A DNA stretch of 64,000 bases, from contig OU452219.1 of the NCBI GenBank assembly GCA_911728455.2, positions 6,136,320 through 6,200,319 of the forward strand, in the 5' to 3' direction. The DNA is from Marthasterias glacialis. Lineage: Eukaryota > Echinodermata > Asteroidea > Forcipulatida > Asteriidae. The notes below the pieces were generated by a model. It did not search any database, was not told where the DNA came from, and saw only the letters and a list, made by a program, of their open reading frames with translations. This document shows positions 47,975-58,795 of the stretch, piece after piece (positions within the stretch are counted from its first letter, which is position 1; the number at the start of each line of letters is the position of its first letter). The translations under genes and the position numbers were made by a program.

Positions 47975-49006
47975 ATGGCAAACATTTCAGCGTTAAACAG
48001 CAGTATTAATGATTCTTACGACAGTGATGACTTGAAACAACAGGATGACGTGATTAAATTGTTTTACAAGTTTGGGATTGCAGAAGGTATCTTTGGAATG
48101 GTTTGCAACACTCTCGCTTGGCTCGTTATCCTTCGAACCAAAAACCTCCACATTATGACAAACTACTTGCTGGCATATCTTGCCGTCATTGATACTTTAT
48201 TTTGCTTTTTTGTATTCTTTTCTTATGCTTCACTTGAAATCGTACTTCACTCAACTTTAACTGGGCGAGAGCTTTACTGTCGACTTATCTCCAATGTATT
48301 TTTAGAGACAGTGATGGCTTCTGTTTCAAGTCATACTCTGTGTGTGGTGACATATGAACGATATATAGGAATTGTGCACCCACTGCACTATCAACAGATG
48401 ATATCGAGGAAGAAAGTCACAGTGGCCTTTTTCATTACATGGGTGATATCACTTCTCATATCAAGCCCTCGTCTTTTTTTAGCATCAGCCAGTGAGGAAG
48501 CAACCAGTACTCCATGTATTTACAAATTTAATGCAGGCACATTGAGGGTCATAACAGACATTCTGTTCTTTCTCTTCAGCTACCTGCTCCCCATCCTTCT
48601 CATGGGTTGGGCTTACTACAAAATCCAAGCCACTCTCAAGAAAAATGCTCAGCAACTCCAACAACAAAATGTACAAGCAGCAGGAAATGAGCTTTTGAGG
48701 GCAAGACAGAAAGTGGTCAACATGCTGATGGTTGTCATTGGGGCAATGATTGTTTGCTGGACACCAATTGTTCTTTTGGAAGACCTCTGTTTTTGGGATT
48801 GGTGCGGATCTGAACATGGCAACATATTAGAGACTTTTTTTTATCTTCTGTACTGCATGAACTCTGTGATAAATCCCATAATCTATGTCTTTAAATACAA
48901 GAAGTTTCGCAAAGGACTTCAAGACATGATATGTTGCTGCATTGGTCGAGCTCTCAGACCAAACCAGATTGGTGTTGAGATTGCTATGGATGAACATAAT
49001 GCATAG
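47975..49006 (+). CDS. Class A GPCR, array copy 2 (type B)
   Basis: An intronless 343-residue rhodopsin-class receptor, the most divergent intact member. Landmarks: N-glycosylation site N8 (NSS), N45 (TM1), D73 (LAVID, TM2), C102 with C181 for the loop-2 disulphide, E128-R129-Y130 (TM3), W156 (TM4), P206 (TM5), CWTP 261-264 (TM6), N300-PIIY (TM7), helix 8 KKFRKGL and a CCC cluster at 320-322 likely to be palmitoylated. Unique residues cluster in TM2-TM4 (TLFCFF, LISNVFLETV, VHPLHYQQ, VTVAFF) and loop 3 (EDLCFWDWCGSEHGNILE). It should signal through a G protein at the plasma membrane; ligand unknown. Intronless tandem receptors of this kind are known as expanded, putatively chemosensory families in sea urchins and sea stars; a neuropeptide- or amine-like role is possible. 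A conserved AATAAA follows at 49467. Confidence 0.96.
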   Translation: MANISALNSSINDSYDSDDLKQQDDVIKLFYKFGIAEGIFGMVCNTLAWLVILRTKNLHIMTNYLLAYLAVIDTLFCFFVFFSYASLEIVLHSTLTGRELYCRLISNVFLETVMASVSSHTLCVVTYERYIGIVHPLHYQQMISRKKVTVAFFITWVISLLISSPRLFLASASEEATSTPCIYKFNAGTLRVITDILFFLFSYLLPILLMGWAYYKIQATLKKNAQQLQQQNVQAAGNELLRARQKVVNMLMVVIGAMIVCWTPIVLLEDLCFWDWCGSEHGNILETFFYLLYCMNSVINPIIYVFKYKKFRKGLQDMICCCIGRALRPNQIGVEIAMDEHNA

Positions 49007-49466
49007 ATGAGCATCACAAACCAACACCTACAAGAACCACAACAGAACGCTGATTGTTCTGCATCATGTGTGCAATTAAATGCTAGTCAGGAAGAGGACA
49101 ACCAGCAGTTTATCCTGGAACATAACCAAAGAGTCTTCAAACTTGTGATGATAGAAATCTTTGAAAACTCAAAGTTCCAAACTTCAAATCTACTCATTGC
49201 CAACTTTATTATGGTTACAGGTTTTTTGTTGTTGTGGAGATCACATGGAGTAATGGAAGATACAGGAAACCATCGTACAGACACATCCCAACAACAACAA
49301 AATATATGGCTAAATCATTGAATAACTTTGATCAATGAGATTACAAAAAATAATATGACAGGACAGAAAAAGGTACCGGAACAGTAGAAAACCAACTCCC
49401 ATGTTTCCTTGGATGACATCAGTACTTTTGTCAAACTTAAACCTCAATTAGTTCTGTAGTTGCTCT

Positions 49467-49472
49467 AATAAA
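49467..49472 (+). terminator. Polyadenylation signal, GPCR copy 2
   Basis: AATAAA in 'gctctaataaagcatttg', 461 bp after the stop. The homologous site is AATAAA in copies 3 and 4 but altered (AATAAT) after copies 5 and 6, which would then depend on variants such as AATTAAA nearer the stop. Confidence 0.45.
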
Positions 49473-49867
49473 GCATTTGAATTTCCAGTTAGGAGACGAT
49501 CAACTGACACATCAATTCCTAAAATATCCAAACCAAGAGGGTCACATGTCAAACTAATCACTCATACAGCAACAGCTATAAAATGCTCCAAGGGTATCTT
49601 AGTCCTTAGATTGTCGGTTTGGTCTTCATCATTTTATCTTCAGTTTTCATTTGTGAACACTTTTAACTTTGTTGTGCACTCATTTATCTTGTACCATCGA
49701 TGATGTATTTTAGAATTCGTGTTGATCTAAATATTGTTATTACATATAATTGCACAAAGTTCACTGATTTTCATGTTTTAGATTTTTACTACCTAACAAA
49801 TGAATGAATGAATGAATGACAGAAAGAAAGAAAGACAGAATATGTATTTTTAATTTTGGGGGAAAAA

Positions 49868-49942
49868 ATTACTAGAACAGGATTTGAACCTGTTACCTCC
49901 GGATTAATGTGCCAGTGCTCTACCAACTGAGCTTTCTAGCCA
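49868..49942 (-). repeat. Antisense tRNA-like element, array copy 3
   Basis: The best-paired head of the series: 'ggctagaaagctcagttggt' with 3' 'tctagtaa'; B-box 'ggttcaaatcc'. The anticodon loop 'acattaa' lacks T33. Confidence 0.6.
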
Positions 49943-50085
49943 TAATGTTGGCAGTCTCCCTATTTTCTCAAGATCTTTGTTTTGGGGGTGCCAGTCTGAA
50001 GCCATTCAACCTGGAACTGTCGTATAACCAGGGATCACACCCAAGTTTACAACACAACCTGGGAAGGGGCAGTACACTGATCTCC

Positions 50086-50481
50086 TTAAAGGCAAAGTAT
50101 ACCTTTGGTTTTTGAAACCGTACATTTGCCTTAAAGCTATATAATTGTAGATATCTGCCATAAAACTAACCTGTGTAAATTTCAGTTCAAAAGGTGGCAG
50201 CGTTTTTGAGATATCACCAAAAATCTGGAGCGGTTGTGTTCACGCAGAAGAAATATCCGTCACTGGAATACACATTCTGAGAAGCGTTACGGCCATAACG
50301 CTTCTCAGATTCAAATTTTCGGGGGATAAAAAGTGATGTATTTTTCCATAACTGCAGTACTTCAAAGTGAAACGTTTCTCAAAATTCATTATACTATCCA
50401 AAGCTGCTGTACTTCTTACCAAGTGAGTTATTATTGCCATAAATTTTCAGAGTCATTACCAAACGTATACAGACCCTTTAA
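50086..50481. mobile_element. MITE insertion with TTAA duplication
   Basis: A 388-bp insertion (50090-50477) is present only in this unit; other units read 'ccttaaagggatgcgac' uninterrupted. The ends are inverted: 'aggcaaagtatacctttggt' and '...accaaacgtatacagaccct'. TTAA stands at both sides (50086-50089, 50478-50481), duplicating the TTAA of the empty site. No coding frame. An internal 'gagaagcgtta...taacgcttctc' hairpin is at 50279-50308. Confidence 0.85.
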
Positions 50482-50569
50482 AGGGATGCGACTTTCAAAT
50501 ATCAAACAATAAATTACAAGAGCAACTGAATGGGTAAATTTTAATTCAATGTTGGGGTGAACAAAGACA

Positions 50570-50775
50570 AATTGTTTGTGATTTTTACACCGATGTGTGT
50601 TAAGCACTGTATACTCAGTACTTTTTGAAGTCCTGTGAGAAAAACAATAAACTGGCATAATCCTCCAGTGGGAGTCGAACCCATGACCCAAGCCATTCTA
50701 GAGCAGATGTCTTACCAACTAGACTACCGAAATTGACTGGCAGCAAGAGGCAGTTCGAATCATATCCTAAAGATA
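50570..50775 (-). mobile_element. SINE family 1 insertion in array unit
   Basis: Reverse-strand SINE ('tagtctagttggtaagacat', 'gggttcgactccc') inserted only in this unit, between 'aaagacaaattg' and 'aaagatacaattg'; these flanks look like a degraded target duplication of the 'acaattgtt' site found intact in other units. With the MITE it accounts for the extra length of this unit. Confidence 0.8.
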
Positions 50776-51242
50776 CAATTGTTCTAGTCAATTTTTCTTC
50801 GTTGAACCCCAAACAATTAAAATTTACCCAGCCAGTTATTATTGTGGTTTATTGCTTGATATGCATGTTTTTAACTGCATCCCCCACCCTCTGAAATTAT
50901 CTACTTCTGAAAATAAAAACCAAAATCTGGGACATGTTCAAAAGAGAAAGCAAACAGAAACATGACATTGACCTGTCACATAAATGGACTGAATTAAGTT
51001 ACTGAATTCATCACCATGGTTTCCAGCTGAAACTGTTTAATTTGACTTTGAATTATTGTTATGAAGCATGAAATGCGATGGAGTGACGTCCCATCAATAT
51101 ATTTTGACTACTCTTCCCTAAATTTTCCTCATTACCATTAACAAAGAAAAGAGTCCTCAGAAACAACAATTCATCTGCTAAGCAAACATTCAAAGAGAAC
51201 CACTCACAGACAATATACAATACATGTACATGGCATTTTGAC

Positions 51243-51626
51243 TGGTAACCTGTTCATGCTTAGCTGGATTTTACTGTGCTTAGCAAGGTTGTGTACTGAG
51301 TAGCTCCATGATAAAGGCTCAGAACGTCAGTCTGACAATCTTATTCAATCAATGTAATGATGTAAAGTGCAGTGATGCAAAGTGATGAACAGTCTCCAAC
51401 AAGACAGACATTCAAATACCAACGGCAGGTAACAACCTGAATCTTTTTGTGAATCACTGAAGAGAGTAAGGTGAGCAAAGCCTTCAGAGCTTCAAGAAGA
51501 TCCTTGGACAAACACCATCTTTAAATCCAAAAAGTCATTTAACTAATATCATCAAGATTTGTATGACATATTCCTGCTCTCAGATTCTCCTGCAAGGAAA
51601 CTGGCAATCACAGGCACTTTGCAATA
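51243..51626 (+). promoter_or_regulatory. Conserved leader block of GPCR copy 3
   Basis: Same block as before copy 2, including the 20-bp segment missing there. Differences are a few substitutions (tttaaatccaaaaagtcatt in place of tttagatcccaaaagtcaat). The candidate splice signals are kept. Confidence 0.4.
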
Positions 51627-52658
51627 ATGGCAAACATTTCAGCATTAAACAGTAGTATTAATGATTCTTACGACAGTGATGACTTGAAACAACAGGATGA
51701 CGTGATTAAATTGTTTTACAAGTTTGGGATTGCAGAAGGTATCTTTGGAATGGTTTGCAACACTCTCGCTTGGCTCGTCATCCTCCGAACCAAAAACCTC
51801 CACAATATGACAAACTACTTGTTGGCATATCTTGCCGTCATTGATAGTTTATCTTGCTTTTTTGTATTCTTTTCTTTTGCTTCAACTGAAATCGTACTCC
51901 ATTCAACTTTAACTGGGCGAGAGCTTTACTGTCGACTTTTCGGCAATATCTTTTTACAGGCAGTAATGGCTTCTGTTTCAAGTCATACTCTGTGTGTGGT
52001 GACATATGAACGATATATAGGAATTGTGTGTCCACTGCACTATCAACACATGATATCGAGGAAGAAAGTCAGAATGATCGTTTTCATTACATGGGTGATA
52101 TCAATTCTCATATCAACGCCTCGTCTTTTTTCAATATCAGCCAGTGAGGAAGCAACCAATACACCGTGTATTTACAAATTTAATGCAGGCGCATTGAGGG
52201 TCACATCAGACAGTCTGTTCTTTCTCTTCAGCTACCTGCTCCCCATCCTTCTCATGAGTTGGGCTTACTACAAAATTCAAGTCACTCTCAAGAAAAATGC
52301 TCAGCAACTCCACCAACAAAATGTGCAAGCAGCAGGAAATGAGCTTTTGAGGGCAAGACAGAAAGTGATCAACATGCTGATGGTTGTCATTGGGGCAATG
52401 ATTGTTTGCTGGACACCAGCAGTTCTTTTGGGAACATTCTGCTTTTGGGATTGGTGCAGATCTGAACATGCCTTTACATTAGCGACTTTTTTTTCTCTTC
52501 TGTACTACATGAACTCTGTGATAAATCCCATAATCTATGTCTTTAAAAACAAGAAGTTTCGCAAAGGTCTTCAAGACACGATATGTTGCTGCATTGGTCG
52601 TGCTCTCAGGCCAAACCAGATTGGTGTTGAGATTGCTATGGATGAACATAATGCATAG
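51627..52658 (+). CDS. Class A GPCR, array copy 3 (type B N-terminus)
   Basis: 343 residues, intact. Residues 1-60 follow copy 2 (ISALNSSINDSYDSDDLKQQ), but from about residue 100 onward the protein is nearly the same as copy 57764: IVCPLHYQH, SILISTPRLFSIS, VTLKKNAQQLHQQ, GTFCFWDWCRSEHAFTLATFFSLL. Private changes include SFASTE in the TM2-TM3 region, N178 (EEATNTP), T193 and T318 (LQDTICC). ERY, CWTP and NPIIY are present. The type B front on a different rear half indicates recombination between units. Confidence 0.96.
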   Translation: MANISALNSSINDSYDSDDLKQQDDVIKLFYKFGIAEGIFGMVCNTLAWLVILRTKNLHNMTNYLLAYLAVIDSLSCFFVFFSFASTEIVLHSTLTGRELYCRLFGNIFLQAVMASVSSHTLCVVTYERYIGIVCPLHYQHMISRKKVRMIVFITWVISILISTPRLFSISASEEATNTPCIYKFNAGALRVTSDSLFFLFSYLLPILLMSWAYYKIQVTLKKNAQQLHQQNVQAAGNELLRARQKVINMLMVVIGAMIVCWTPAVLLGTFCFWDWCRSEHAFTLATFFSLLYYMNSVINPIIYVFKNKKFRKGLQDTICCCIGRALRPNQIGVEIAMDEHNA

Positions 52659-53118
52659 AGGAGCATCACAAACCAACACCTACAAGAACCACAACAGAAC
52701 GTTGATTGTTCTGAATCATGTGTGCAATTAAATGCTAGTCAGGAAGAGGACAACCAGCAGTTTATCCTGGAACATAACCAAAGAGTCTTCAAACTTGTGA
52801 TGATAGAAATCTTTGAAAACTCAAAGTTCCAAACTTAAAATCTACTCATTGCTAACTTTATTATGGTTACAGGTTTTTTGTTGTTGTGGAGATCACATGG
52901 AGTAATGGAAGATACAGGAAACCATCGTACAGACACATCCCAACAACAACAAAATATATGGCTAAATCATTGAATAACTTTGATCAATGAGATTACAAAA
53001 AATAATATGACAGGACAGAAAAAGGTACCGGAACAGTAGAAAACCAACTCCCATGTTTCCTTGGATGACATCAGTACTTTTGTCAAACTTAAACCTCAAT
53101 TAGTTCTGTAGTTGCTCT

Positions 53119-53124
53119 AATAAA
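53119..53124 (+). terminator. Polyadenylation signal, GPCR copy 3
   Basis: AATAAA 461 bp after the stop. The downstream region of this copy is almost base-for-base that of copy 2, so both 3' regions descend from one recent duplication. Confidence 0.45.
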
Positions 53125-53520
53125 GCATTTGAATTTCCAGTTAGGAGACGATCAACTGACACATCAATTCCTAAAATATCCAAACCAAGAGGGTCACATG
53201 TCAAACTAATCACTCATACAGCAACAGCTATAAAATGCTCCAAGGGTATCTTAGTCCTTAGATTGTCGGTTTGGTCTTCATCATTTTATCTTCAGTTTTC
53301 ATTTGTGAACACTTTTAACTTTGTTGTGCACTCATTTATCTTGTACCATCGATGATGTATTTTAGAATTCGTGTTGATCTAAATATTGTTATTACATATA
53401 ATTGCACAAAGTTCACTGATTTTCATGTTTTAGATTTTTACTACCTAACAAATGAATGAATGAATGAATGACAGAAAGAAAGAAAGACAGAATATGTATT
53501 TTTAATTTTGGGGGAAAAAA

Positions 53521-53594
53521 TTACTAGAACAGGATTTGAACCTGTTACCTCCGGATTAATGTGCCAGTGCTCTACCAACTAAGCTATCTTGCCC
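53521..53594 (-). repeat. Antisense tRNA-like element, array copy 4
   Basis: Sequence 'gtgccagtgctctaccaact' with B-box complement 'ggatttgaacc'; the 5' acceptor side (gggcaagat on the minus strand) follows the copy at 46823 and not its neighbour at 49868. Confidence 0.6.
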
Positions 53595-54364
53595 TAATGT
53601 TTGCGGTCTCCCTATTTTCTCAAGATCTTTGTTCTGGGGGTGCCAGTCTGAAGCCATTCAACCTGGAACTGTCTTATAACCAGGGATCACACCCAAGTTT
53701 ACAACACAACCTGGGAAGGGGCAGGACAGGGATTACCTTAAAGGGATTCGACTTTCAAATATCAAACAATAAAACACAAGAGCAACTGAATGGGTAAATT
53801 CTAATTCAAATTTGGGGTGAACAAAGACAACATGACTACAACAATTGTTCTAGTCAATTTTTCTTTGTTCAACCCAAAACAATTTAAATTTACCCAGTCA
53901 GTTATTATTGTGGCTTATTGCTTGATATGTGTATATTTAATTGCATCCCCAACCCTCTGGAATAATCTCATTCTGAAAATAAAAACCAAAATCTGGAACA
54001 AGGTCAAAAGAGAAAGCAAACAGAAACATGACATTGACCTGTCACATAAAAGGACTGAATTCATCACCATGGTTTCTTGCTCAAACAGTTTATTTTGATT
54101 AATTATTGTTATGAAGCATGAAATTTAATCACTTGATGTGATGGATTGACGCTCCATCAATATATTTTGACTACTCTTCCCTAAATTTTCCTCATCACCA
54201 TTAACAAAGAAAAGAGTCCTCTGAAACAACAAATCATCTGCTATAAAGCAAACATTCAAAGAGATTAAGTCACAGATAATAAACAATACATGTTTGCTAT
54301 AAAGCAAACATTCAAAGAGAACCACTCACAGACAATATACAATACATGTACATGGCATTTTGAC

Positions 54365-54748
54365 TGGTAACCTGTTCATGCTTAGCTGGATTTTACTGTG
54401 CTTAGCAAGGTTGTGTACTGAGTAGCTCCATGATAAAGGCTCAGAACGTCAGTCTGACAATCTTATTCAATCAATGTAATGATGTAAAGTGCAGTGATGC
54501 AAAGTGATGAACAGTCTCAAACAAGACAGACATTCAAATACCAACGGCAGGTAACAACCTGAATCTTTTTGTGAATCATTGAAGAGAGTAAGGTGAGCAA
54601 AGCCTTCAGAGCTTCAAGAAGATCCTTGGACAAACACCATCTTTAAATCCAAAAAGTCATTTAATTAATATCATCAAGATTTGTACGACATATTCCTGCT
54701 CTCAGATTCTCCTGCAAGGCAACTGGCCATCACAGGCACTTTCAAATA
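54365..54748 (+). promoter_or_regulatory. Conserved leader block of GPCR copy 4
   Basis: Block intact. Just upstream the motif 'gctataaagcaaacattcaa' is duplicated (54239 and 54296), a local expansion also seen before copy 6 (60297, 60353). Confidence 0.4.
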
Positions 54749-55780
54749 ATGGCAAACATTGCAGCATTAAACAGCAGTATTTATGATTCTAAAGACAGTG
54801 ACAATTTGGAACAAAATGATGTTGTGAATGAAATAATCTACAAGTTTTGGACTGCAGAAGGTATCTTTGGAATGGTTTGCAACACTCTAGCTTGGCTCGT
54901 CATCCTTCGAACCAAAAACCTCCACAATATGACAAACTACTTGCTGGCATATCTTGCCGTCGTTGATAGTTTATCTTGCTTTTTTATATTCTTTTCTTAT
55001 GCTTCATCTGAAATCGTACTTCACTCAACTTTAACTGGGCGAGAGCTTTACTGTCGACTTTTCGGCAATATATTTTTACATGCAGTACTGGCTTCTGTTT
55101 CAAGTCATACTCTGTGTGTGGTGACATATGAACGATATATAGGAATTGTGTATCCACTGCAGTATCAACACATGATATCGAGGAAGAAAGTCAGAATGAT
55201 CGTTTTCATTACATGGGTGATATCACTTCTCATATCAACTCCTCGTCTTTTTTTAATATCAGCCAGTGAGGAAGCAACCAGTACACCGTGTATTTACAAA
55301 TTTAATGCAGGCGCATTGAGGGTCATACCAGACAGTCTGTTCTTTCTCTTCGGCTACCTGCTCCCCATCCTTCTCATGAGTTGGGCTTACTACAAAATCC
55401 AAGCCACTCTCAAGAAAAATGCTCAGCAACTCCAACAACAAAATGTACAAGCAGCAGGAAATGAGCTTTTGAGGGCAAGACAGAAAGTGATCAACATGCT
55501 GATGGTTGTCATTGGGGCAATGATTGTTTGCTGGACACCAGGAGTTCTTTTGGAAGCACTCTGTTTAGAGGATAGGTGCGGATCTGAACACGCTTTCACA
55601 TTAAAGCTTTTTTTTTATCTTCTGTACTACATGAACTCTGTGATAAATCCCATAATCTATGTCTTTAAAAACAAGAAGTTTCGCAAAGGTCTTCAAGAAA
55701 TGATATGTTGCTGCACTGGTCGTGCTCTCAGGCCAAACCAGATTGGTGTTGAGATTGCTATGGATGATCATAATGCATAG
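54749..55780 (+). CDS. Class A GPCR, array copy 4 (type A)
   Basis: 343 residues, intact, all class A landmarks present. It differs from copy 60805 at only four positions by my reading: I80V, E99G, H111Q and L114M (this copy first). Both carry a distinctive loop 3/TM7 start, EALCLEDRCGSEHAFTLKLFF, where the other copies have an aromatic FWDW, plus P194 (RVIPDS), G202 (FLFGYLL), T323 and D340 (MDDHNA). This is a separate receptor subtype within the array. Confidence 0.96.
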   Translation: MANIAALNSSIYDSKDSDNLEQNDVVNEIIYKFWTAEGIFGMVCNTLAWLVILRTKNLHNMTNYLLAYLAVVDSLSCFFIFFSYASSEIVLHSTLTGRELYCRLFGNIFLHAVLASVSSHTLCVVTYERYIGIVYPLQYQHMISRKKVRMIVFITWVISLLISTPRLFLISASEEATSTPCIYKFNAGALRVIPDSLFFLFGYLLPILLMSWAYYKIQATLKKNAQQLQQQNVQAAGNELLRARQKVINMLMVVIGAMIVCWTPGVLLEALCLEDRCGSEHAFTLKLFFYLLYYMNSVINPIIYVFKNKKFRKGLQEMICCCTGRALRPNQIGVEIAMDDHNA

Positions 55781-56152
55781 AGGAGCATCACAAACCAACA
55801 CCTACAAGAACCAAAAAACAACGCTGATTGTTCTGAATCATGTGTGCAATTAAATGCTAGTCAGGAAGAGGACAACCAGCAGTTTATCCTGGAACATAAC
55901 CAAAGAGTCTTCAAACTTGTGATGAAAGAAATCTTTGAAAACTCAAAGTTCCAAACTTTAAATCTACTCATTGCCAACATTACTATGGTTACAGTTTTTT
56001 TTTTGTGGTGATCACATGGAGTAATGGAAGATACATGAAACCAAAGTACAGATATATACCAACATTAACAATGGCTAAATCATTGAATAACTTTGATCAA
56101 TAAGATTACTTTTGTCATAAACATAAACCTCAATTAAATGTACAGTTGCTTT

Positions 56153-56158
56153 AATAAA
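56153..56158 (+). terminator. Polyadenylation signal, GPCR copy 4
   Basis: AATAAA in 'gctttaataaagcattcg', 373 bp after the stop. The region is shorter than after copies 2 and 3 because of deletions around 56010-56110. Confidence 0.4.
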
Positions 56159-56586
56159 GCATTCGAATTTCCAGTTAGGAGACGATCAACTGACACATCA
56201 ATTCCTAAAATGTCCAAACCAAGATCAAGAGTGTCACATGATGTCAAACCAATCACTCATACAGCAACAGCTATGAAATGCTCCAAGGGTATCTTAGTCA
56301 TTACATTGTCTGTTTGGTCTTTATCAGTCTATCTTTGGTTTTAATTTGTGAACACTTTTAACTTTGTTACATACTTATTTTGTCCTGTACCATACAATGT
56401 TGTATTTTAGAATTTGTGTTGATACAAATATTATTATTACATGAAAAATGCACACAGTTCACTGATTTTCATGTTTTAGATTTTTACTGCCTGACAAATG
56501 AATGAACGAATTAATCAATGAAAAAAACAAAGAAAGATTGAGTGTGTAATTTTAGTTTCTTTCTTTTTTTGAGGGAGAGGGGGAAA

Positions 56587-56664
56587 GGACTAGAACAGGA
56601 ATTGAACCTGTGACCTCTAATTATTATTAATGTGCCAGTGCTCTACCAACTGAGCTCTCTGGCC
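56587..56664 (-). repeat. Antisense tRNA-like element, array copy 5
   Basis: It has the same AT-rich anticodon-arm insertion as the 44153 copy (attaataataattag), so the two descend from one altered element. Confidence 0.6.
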
Positions 56665-57379
56665 CTAATGTTGGCGGTCTCCCTATTTTTTCAAGATCTT
56701 TGTTTTGGGGGTGCCAGTCTGAAGCCATTCAACCTGGAACTGTCTTATAACCAGGGATCACACCCAAGTTTACAACACAACCTGGGAAGGGGCAGGACAG
56801 GGATTACCTTAAAGGGATGCGACTTTCAAATATCAAACAATAAAACACAACAGCAACTGAATGGGTAAATTCTAATTCAAATTTGGGGTGAACAAAGACA
56901 AAATGACTACAACAATTGTTCTAGTCAATTTTTCTTCGTTGAACCCCAAACAATTAAAATTTACCCAGCCAGTTATTATTGTGGTTTATTGCTTGATATG
57001 CATGTTTTTAACTGCATCCCCCACCCTCTGAAATTATCTACTTCTGAGCATAAAAACCAAAATCTCAAACAAGGTCAAAAGAGAAAGCAAACAGAAACAT
57101 GACATTGACCTGTCACATAAATGGACTGAATTAAGTTACTGAATTCATCACCATGGTTTCTAGCTGAAAATGTTTATTTTGACTTTGAATTATTGTTATG
57201 AAGCATGAAATGCGATGGAGTGACGTCCCATCAATATATTTTGACTACTCTTCCCTAAATTTTCCTCATTACCATTAACAAAGAAAAGAGTCCTCAGAAA
57301 CAACAATTCATCTGCTAAGCAAACAATCAAAGAGAACCACTCACAGACAATATACAATACATGTACATGGCATTTTGAC

Positions 57380-57763
57380 TGGTAACCTGTTCATGCTTAG
57401 CTGGATTTTACTGTGCTTAGCAAGGTTGTGTACTGAGTAGCTCCATGATAAAGGCTCAGAACGTCAGTCTGACAATCTTATTCAATCAATGTAATGATGT
57501 AAAGTGCAGTGATGCAAAGTGATGAACAGTCTCAAACAAGACAGACATTCAAATACCAACGGCAGGTAACAACCTGAATCTTTTTGTGAATCATTGAAGA
57601 GAGTAAGGTGAGCAAAGCCTTCAGAGCTTCAAGAAGATCCTTGGACAAACACCATCTTTAAATCCAAAAAGTCATTTAATTAATATCAACAAGATTTGTA
57701 CGACATATTCCTGCTCTCAGATTCTCCTGCAAGGCAACTGGCCATCACAGGCACTTTCAAATA
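57380..57763 (+). promoter_or_regulatory. Conserved leader block of GPCR copy 5
   Basis: Block intact and close to that of copy 4, down to 'aagtcatttaattaatatca' and 'gatttgtacgacatattcct'. Confidence 0.4.
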
Positions 57764-58795
57764 ATGGCAAACATTGCAGCATTAAACAGCAGTATTTATG
57801 ATTCTAAAGACAGTGACAATTTGGAACAAAATGATGTTGTGAATGAAATAATCTACAAGTTTTGGACTGCAGAAGGTATCTTTGGAATGGTTTGCAACAC
57901 TCTAGCTTGGCTCGTCATCCTTCGAACCAAAAACCTCCACAATATGACAAACTACTTGCTGGCATATCTTGCCGTCGTTGATAGTTTATCTTGCTTTTTT
58001 GTATTCTTTTCTTATGCTTCATCTGAAATCGTACTTCACTCAACTTTAACTGGGCGAGAGCTTTACTGTCGACTTTTCGGCAATATCTTTTTACAGGCAG
58101 TAATGGCTTCTGTTTCAAGTCATACTCTGTGTGTGGTGACATATGAACGATATATAGGAATTGTGTGTCCACTGCACTATCAACACATGATATCGAGGAA
58201 GAAAGTCAGAATGATCGTTTTCATTACATGGGTGATATCAATTCTCATATCAACGCCTCGTCTTTTTTCAATATCAGCCAGTGAGGAAGCAACCAGTACA
58301 CCGTGTATTTACAAATTTAATGCAGGCGCATTGAGGGTCATATCAGACAGTCTGTTCTTTCTCTTCAGCTACCTGCTCCCCATCCTTCTCATGAGTTGGG
58401 CTTACTACAAAATTCAAGTCACTCTCAAGAAAAATGCTCAGCAACTCCACCAACAAAATGTGCAAGCAGCAGGAAATGAGCTTTTGAGGGCAAGACAGAA
58501 AGTGATCAACATGCTGATGGTTGTCATTGGGGCAATGATTGTTTGCTGGACACCAGCAGTTCTTTTGGGAACATTCTGCTTTTGGGATTGGTGCAGATCT
58601 GAACATGCCTTTACATTAGCGACTTTTTTTTCTCTTCTGTACTACATGAACTCTGTGATAAATCCCATAATCTATGTCTTTAAATACAAGAAGTTTCGCA
58701 AAGGTCTTCAAGACATGATATGTTGCTGCATTGGTTGTGCTCTCAGGCCAAACCAGATTGGTGTTGAGATTGCTATGGATGAACATAATGCATAG
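57764..58795 (+). CDS. Class A GPCR, array copy 5, mosaic
   Basis: 343 residues, intact. Residues 1-134 match the type A copy 60805 except for E99; from IVCPLHYQH (about 133) to the end the protein follows copy 51627, with only S178, I193, Y308, M318 and C325 different. FKYKKFRKGLQDM near the end matches copy 47975. C325 (IGCAL, Arg in all others) adds a fourth Cys close to the palmitoylation-type CCC cluster. Leader and N-terminus from one unit and TM4-tail from another make this the clearest recombinant. Confidence 0.96.
   Translation: MANIAALNSSIYDSKDSDNLEQNDVVNEIIYKFWTAEGIFGMVCNTLAWLVILRTKNLHNMTNYLLAYLAVVDSLSCFFVFFSYASSEIVLHSTLTGRELYCRLFGNIFLQAVMASVSSHTLCVVTYERYIGIVCPLHYQHMISRKKVRMIVFITWVISILISTPRLFSISASEEATSTPCIYKFNAGALRVISDSLFFLFSYLLPILLMSWAYYKIQVTLKKNAQQLHQQNVQAAGNELLRARQKVINMLMVVIGAMIVCWTPAVLLGTFCFWDWCRSEHAFTLATFFSLLYYMNSVINPIIYVFKYKKFRKGLQDMICCCIGCALRPNQIGVEIAMDEHNA

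Noticed and set aside
48485..48817. 110-codon minus-strand frame inside receptor copy 2, and similar ones in other copies
   Set aside because: Antisense shadow of the receptor coding sequence; conserved only because the receptor is.
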